Source: Paractinoplanes pyxinae
GTDB taxonomy: Bacteria; Actinomycetota; Actinomycetes; Mycobacteriales; Micromonosporaceae
Direction of reading: 5' to 3'
DNA length: 64,000 bases
NCBI RefSeq assembly: GCF_026626335.1
Contig: NZ_JAPNTZ010000003.1
Span: forward strand, 620,001-684,000
This document shows, piece by piece, positions 60,095 through 64,000 of this stretch; positions within the stretch are counted from its first letter, which is position 1; each line of letters starts with the position of its first letter. The notes below the pieces were generated by a model. It saw nothing but the letters and a program-made list of their open reading frames with translations. It was not told where the DNA came from and did no database searches. The translations under genes were made by a program, and so were the position numbers.

Positions 60095-60134
60095 GAAGAG
60101 GCCGTCGGGGCAGCTACCCGGCGGCCTCTTCTTG
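60095..60134 (+). terminator. rho-independent terminator after the NlpC/P60 gene
   Basis: GAAGAGGCCG (60095-60104) pairs with CGGCCTCTTC (60122-60131) and an inner CGGG/CCCG extension. The hairpin ends in TTGT. Confidence 0.8.
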
Positions 60135-60162
60135 TCACAGGCGGCGGGCATAATTCGCTGTC

Positions 60163-61365
60163 ATGAGCGACTCGCCCCTGATCGACAGCCTGACCGCGGC
60201 CGTCGAGGCCCGGCCCGACGACCTGACGCTGCGCCTGCACCTGGCCGAGCTGCTGGTGGGGGCGGGGCGCGGGGCCGAGGCGATCGGGCACGCGGCTCAG
60301 GTGCTGGCCCGTGAGCCGGGCAACGAGGTCGCGCAGAAGCTCATGACGTCCGCGCTCGGCAAGCCATCGCCACCGTCGTCTTCTCCGCCGGAAACCGTGG
60401 ACTGGGCCGCCATGGAGCAAGACCTGGGCGACATCGTGCCGCCGCGCTTCTCGCATGAGCCCGAGCCGGTTCAGGGGCACGACGACCGTACGTTCGACGT
60501 CGAACGCTCGACGGTGACGCTGGCCGACGTGGGCGGCATGCAAGAGGTCAAGAAGCGTCTCGAGGTCTCGTTCCTCGGCCCCTTGAAAAACCCGAAATTG
60601 CGTACGTTGTTCGGCAAGTCGCTGCGCGGCGGTCTCCTGCTGTACGGGCCGCCCGGCTGCGGCAAGACCTTCCTGGCCCGGGCCGTCGCGGGTGAGATGG
60701 GGGCCGCGTTCATCTCGCTGTCGATCACCGACGTGCTCAACATGTGGGTGGGCAGCTCCGAGCGCAACCTGCACGACCTGTTCGACTCGGCCCGCGGCCA
60801 CGCCCCGTGCGTGCTGTTCCTCGACGAGATCGACGCCCTCGGCCACAAGCGCAGTCAGCTCAACTCGTCGTCGATGCGCACGGTGGTCAACCAGCTGCTG
60901 ACCGAGCTCGACGGCGTCGACGGCAACAACGACGGCGTCTTCGTGCTGGCCGCGACAAACGCCCCGTGGGACATCGACTCGGCCCTGCGCCGTCCCGGGC
61001 GGCTCGACCGGACGCTGCTGGTTCTCCCGCCCGACAAGCCCGCCCGCGCCGCGATCCTGCAGTACCACCTGCGTGACCGCCCGGTGGCCGGCGTCGACCT
61101 GGGCCGGGTGGCCGACGCCACCGAGAACTACTCGGGCGCCGACCTGGCCCACGTGTGCGAGACGGCGGCCGAGTTCGCCATGCGCGACTCGATCACCTCG
61201 GGCGAGATCCGCATGATCAACCAGCAGGACATGCTGAACGCCGTGCGCGAGATCCGCCCGTCCACCGACGGCTGGTTCGCCACCGCCCGCAACGTGGCCA
61301 TGTTCGCCAACGAGTCGGGGGAGTACGACGACCTGGCCGCCTACCTGAAGAAGCGCCGGCGGTGA
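60163..61365 (+). CDS. AAA+ ATPase with N-terminal TPR-like region
   Basis: A 400-residue protein. Residues 1-65 resemble two TPR helices (LTLRLHLAELLVGAGRGAEA). After a linker, the AAA domain has VGGMQEVKKRLEVSFLGPLK, Walker A GPPGCGKT (162-169), Walker B VLFLDEID (Asp221-Glu222), sensor-1 AATNAPWDIDSALRRPGRLD with Arg fingers, and a C-terminal lid. It is most like the FtsH/Cdc48 classic clade, but without a protease or second ATPase ring. It probably works as an unfoldase or remodeller with the TPR protein encoded next (GTGA overlap). Confidence 0.87.
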   Translation: MSDSPLIDSLTAAVEARPDDLTLRLHLAELLVGAGRGAEAIGHAAQVLAREPGNEVAQKLMTSALGKPSPPSSSPPETVDWAAMEQDLGDIVPPRFSHEPEPVQGHDDRTFDVERSTVTLADVGGMQEVKKRLEVSFLGPLKNPKLRTLFGKSLRGGLLLYGPPGCGKTFLARAVAGEMGAAFISLSITDVLNMWVGSSERNLHDLFDSARGHAPCVLFLDEIDALGHKRSQLNSSSMRTVVNQLLTELDGVDGNNDGVFVLAATNAPWDIDSALRRPGRLDRTLLVLPPDKPARAAILQYHLRDRPVAGVDLGRVADATENYSGADLAHVCETAAEFAMRDSITSGEIRMINQQDMLNAVREIRPSTDGWFATARNVAMFANESGEYDDLAAYLKKRRR

Positions 61366-62516
61366 GCACGCCGCCCGGCGCGTACTGGCGGGCGCAGAAA
61401 CTGGCCGAGGTCGGGCACTACGCCGAGGCCGAGCGGGTGGCTGGCGAGGGGCTGGCCGAGGCGCCGGGCGACGGGTGGCTGCTCACGCTGCTGGCCTCGG
61501 TGCTGCGGCTCCGGCGCGACTACGCGGCCGCCCTGACGATGGCGGACGCGGCGATCGCGGCGGCGCCCACGCTGGCCGACGCGCATCTGGAACGGGCCGA
61601 AGACCTGATCGTCCTGGTGCGGGCGCGCGAGGCGCTCGAGGCGGCGTCCGAGGCGGTGAGGCTCGCGCCGTCGATGGCCTCCGCGCACTTCGTGCTGGCC
61701 CGGGCGCTGGCCGCGGGGCGGCAGTTCGATCAGGCCCGGGCCGCGGCGGCGCACGGCCGCACGCTCGACCCGCATTCCGTCGAGGGGCTGCTCACGGTGG
61801 CCGACGTCGAGCGGGACGCGGGTCATCGCGAGGTGGCTCTGGCCGCGGCGCACGCTGCTTTGGCGATCGAGCCCGAGAACGCGTACGGGCGGTGGCTGGT
61901 CGCCATGCTGGACGCCGAGAAGCTGAAGGTGCGCCGGTCGATGCGGGCGCTGCGCGAGGTGGCCCGCGACAATCCCGGCCGGGCCGACGTCGTCTCGATG
62001 ACCTGGCCGATCCGCGGCGTGCTGAGCGGTCTGCGGCGCGGGCTGGCGCTGAGCGCGGCCCTGGTCTGCGCGCTGACGCTGGTCGGCGCCCTGTGGTGGG
62101 AGCCGGCGGCCGCCCTGGGTCAGGTCGTGTCGGGCGTGCTGGCGGCGGCGATGACCGGCTTCGCCGCGCGCGTGCTGATCCCGGCCGGCCGGCTGCCGTG
62201 GCGCTGTCTGGCCCTGCTGCCGCGCCTCATGCGCCGCGCCGACACCGCCGCGCTGGCGGTCACGGGCGCCGCGCTTCTCCTGCTTTTCCTGTACGCATGG
62301 ATAGCGTGGCCGCCGCTGCCGGTCATCGCGCTGGCCCTGACGCCGGTGTTGTGGCTGCTCAGCCTGGCCGAACTGCTCGGCGCGGGCCTGGACGACCCGG
62401 GCACCCGCGTCGCCCTGCGCACCTGGACCGACGACCTGCGCGAGTGGTGGCGCACCACGAAGAAAGACTTGCGCGACACCTGGAAAGACGGAGACCCGCC
62501 CCGCAAGAACGAGTAA
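61362..62516 (+). CDS. TPR membrane protein, partner of the AAA+ ATPase
   Basis: A 384-residue protein. The cytosolic N-terminal half (1-205) has about five TPR units: RAQKLAEVGHYAEAERVAGE, LASVLRLRRDYAAALTMADA, AHLERAEDLIVLVRAREALE and so on. The C-terminal half has four to five membrane helices (about 220-360) and a basic tail (TTKKDLRDTWKDGDPPRKNE). The start is GTG 61362, overlapping the ATPase stop. It likely recruits the ATPase or its substrates to the membrane. The specific function is unknown. Confidence 0.82.
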   Translation: MSTPPGAYWRAQKLAEVGHYAEAERVAGEGLAEAPGDGWLLTLLASVLRLRRDYAAALTMADAAIAAAPTLADAHLERAEDLIVLVRAREALEAASEAVRLAPSMASAHFVLARALAAGRQFDQARAAAAHGRTLDPHSVEGLLTVADVERDAGHREVALAAAHAALAIEPENAYGRWLVAMLDAEKLKVRRSMRALREVARDNPGRADVVSMTWPIRGVLSGLRRGLALSAALVCALTLVGALWWEPAAALGQVVSGVLAAAMTGFAARVLIPAGRLPWRCLALLPRLMRRADTAALAVTGAALLLLFLYAWIAWPPLPVIALALTPVLWLLSLAELLGAGLDDPGTRVALRTWTDDLREWWRTTKKDLRDTWKDGDPPRKNE

Positions 62517-62662
62517 CGCCGCCCCGACGGGGTGCCGGTCATGCTGACCACGCATAACGCGGCCGACGTCCCCTGACACGAACACGGGATCCCCTGCGCT
62601 TTCGGGCGCGTTTCCCCTCACCCGGCTGACCGCGCCGTTCAAGGTCCCCGGCCTGGGCCGCT

Positions 62663-62912
62663 CCCGCGTTTCGGGCGTCCCCGGATTCGCGACGCCGTTC
62701 CCGCGTCCTGGCGTCCCCGGATTTGCGACGTCGTTCCCGCGTCGTGGCGTCCCTGGATTTGTGACGCCGCTCCCGCGTCGTGGCGTCCCGAGATTTGCGA
62801 CGCCACGCCCGCGTCCTGGCGTCCCCGGACTTGCGACGCCGCTCCCGCGTCCTGCCCCCAGATTTACGACGCCGCTCCCGCGTTCTGGCGTCTCCCTGAT
62901 TGCGGCGGCGCA
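62663..62912. repeat. 36-bp tandem repeat, seven copies
   Basis: CCCGCGT begins units at 62663, 62700, 62736, 62772, 62808, 62844 and 62877 (period 36, first 37, last short). A minus-strand frame (62539-62913) reads them as a very basic 12-residue repeat (GDARTRERRRKS-like) with no ribosome site. I regard the region as probably non-coding. It fills most of the gap between the TPR gene and the YcnI gene; 62517-62662 shows nothing else. Confidence 0.85.
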
Positions 62913-62994
62913 ATGAGGCGAGACGTCTCGTCGTGGTGTGCGGCGAGACGCCTCGTCTTCTCGGCTGCTTGTCGGTGGCCGGCTTCGACCGGGC

Positions 62995-63765
62995 TTACTT
63001 GCCGGTGGTGGGCTTGTCGCCGGACGCGGGTGCGGCGGCCGTTGCGGGCGCGGTCTCCCGGCGGCCGGAGCGGGCGTAGGCCAGCATGGCCACGATCAGC
63101 GCGAGCACGCCGGCGACCAGCCCGGCGATGCCGAAGGCGTTGGAACCGCCGTCCGACTCGTCGGCCGGAGCAGCCTCGGGGGCCGCGGTGGCCGTCGGCG
63201 CGGCGGCGGCGGTGTCGCTGCCCTCGGCGGCGGCGGGGCCGATCTTCAGGACCGGGGCGGGCGACTCGGGCTCGGTGCCGTCGGTGGTGGGCTCGTCGAT
63301 CCAGCGCACGACCGTGCCGTCGGAGTAGGTCTGCAGCGCCTTGAAGATCATCTGGCCGGACTCGGGGATCGGGCCCATCGAGACGTCGAACTCCTGGAAC
63401 TGGCCCGGCTTGACCTCGGAGCCCGCCTTGGCCGTCCAGGTGATCTTCGAGACGGCCTCGGTGATCGACGCGCCGTGCGCCTCGAGCGGCTTGGCCAGCT
63501 TCGAGACCGTGGTGGCCACGTCCCAGCCGGTGATCGGCTTGACCGACACCGAGGCGACCGGCTGGTCGGCCGGCAGGTTCACCTCGACCTTGGTCGTCGA
63601 GTCGGTGTCGCTCTCGTTGGGCACCCGGAAGGTGACCTTGGCGTATCCGCCGGCGGCCACGGTGTCGGGGTTCACCGTGACGTGGGCGGCGGCCGGCGCG
63701 GCCAGGGCCAGGGTGAGGCCGGCGACGGCCGCGCCCACCAGTGCCGAGCGCTTGAACAGGGACAT
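62995..63765 (-). CDS. YcnI-like (DUF1775) copper-binding envelope protein
   Basis: A 256-residue secreted, membrane-anchored protein. Signal peptide cleavage after APAAA exposes His28 (AHVTVNP), the N-terminal histidine that coordinates copper in YcnI relatives. The cupredoxin-like domain continues with YAKVTFRVPNESDTDSTTKV and ends with GTVVRWIDEP. A Thr/Ala-rich stalk and one C-terminal helix (FGIAGLVAGVLALIVAMLAY) follow. YcnI genes usually sit with copper importer genes; here only the end of a histidine kinase gene is seen upstream. Confidence 0.88.
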   Translation of the reverse strand: MSLFKRSALVGAAVAGLTLALAAPAAAHVTVNPDTVAAGGYAKVTFRVPNESDTDSTTKVEVNLPADQPVASVSVKPITGWDVATTVSKLAKPLEAHGASITEAVSKITWTAKAGSEVKPGQFQEFDVSMGPIPESGQMIFKALQTYSDGTVVRWIDEPTTDGTEPESPAPVLKIGPAAAEGSDTAAAAPTATAAPEAAPADESDGGSNAFGIAGLVAGVLALIVAMLAYARSGRRETAPATAAAPASGDKPTTGK

Positions 63766-63853
63766 CCTTGTCGAACCTTCCGCAGGGGGGATTCACCCGG
63801 TCTCGGGCATTCTCCGTTGGTCGCTCCCCGCCGCGAATTAGTTCCCGGTGTTT

Positions 63854-64000
63854 TCACCGAAGTGCGGGCAGCCGTACGTCGACCCGCAGACCCGGCGCGG
63901 CGTCGGCCAGCGACACCGTGCCTCCGTGCCGCCGGGTCAGCTCCCGCACGATGGCCAGCCCCAGCCCGGAGCCGCCCGCGTCCCGGGCCCGCGCGTCGTC
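63854..64000 (-). CDS. sensor histidine kinase, C-terminus only
   Basis: The last 48 codons of a gene entering from the right edge. GGSGLGLAIVRELTRRHGGT is the G2 box of the HATPase_c domain, followed by the closing strand LRVDVRLPAL and a TGA at 63856-63854. It lies 88 bp upstream of the YcnI-like gene on the same strand and may form a copper- or envelope-responsive two-component system. Confidence 0.88.
   Translation of the reverse strand, partial: DDARARDAGGSGLGLAIVRELTRRHGGTVSLADAAPGLRVDVRLPALR

Overview
The window is about 70% G+C DNA from an actinomycete. Its GTG/TTG start codons, chains of ATGA and GTGA start/stop overlaps, F420-type oxidoreductase, BlaI-controlled cytochrome bd genes, c-di-AMP riboswitch before an NlpC/P60 gene, and many short tandem repeats point to a filamentous relative of Actinoplanes/Micromonospora. 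It is chromosomal. I see no rRNA, tRNA, CRISPR array, transposase or replication origin, and no convincing prophage.

Region by region. Positions 1-8.9 kb hold efflux and small regulatory modules (MFS-TetR, ArsR-SRPBCC), a FUSC-type transporter facing a GntP permease, a secreted beta-propeller/LamG-like protein and an M15-like peptidase. On the minus strand, 8.9-13.8 kb carries a Ser/Thr kinase, a NodB-NodC-like deacetylase/glycosyltransferase fusion with a coupled one-helix membrane protein, and an SDR facing an XRE/MmyB regulator. At 14.7-17.7 kb lies a tandem pair of shortened MutS-family ATPases. From 17.7 to 23.3 kb is a repeat-rich zone (7-, 63-, 42-, 67-, 52- and 14-bp units) around one repeat-bearing hypothetical gene and a divergent MFS/TetR pair with two clear operators. 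Then come a FolP2-like gene, a three-gene membrane/stress cluster (LEA-like, Holin-X-like, DUF3618) and an F420-dependent oxidoreductase.

The centrepiece, 29.75-39.6 kb, is a tightly overlapping operon. It has a NodU/TobZ-type carbamoyltransferase, five glycosyltransferase units, GmhA-, GmhB- and HldE-type ADP-heptose enzymes and a short SDR. A type IB topoisomerase gene overlaps its end. In an organism without LPS this suggests a heptose-containing, possibly carbamoylated surface glycan or glycosylated product.

The right third holds a PfkB kinase-SurE pair, a GT87 mannosyltransferase-like protein, a PadR operon, a large secreted von Willebrand type D protein and an S9 peptidase. It continues with cydA-cydB-cydDC divergent from blaI-M56 across an array of overlapping operators, then the riboswitch and NlpC/P60 gene, an AAA+/TPR gene pair, a YcnI-like copper protein and the end of a sensor histidine kinase. 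The fused CydDC protein carries a repeat-filled insertion inside its first ATPase domain.
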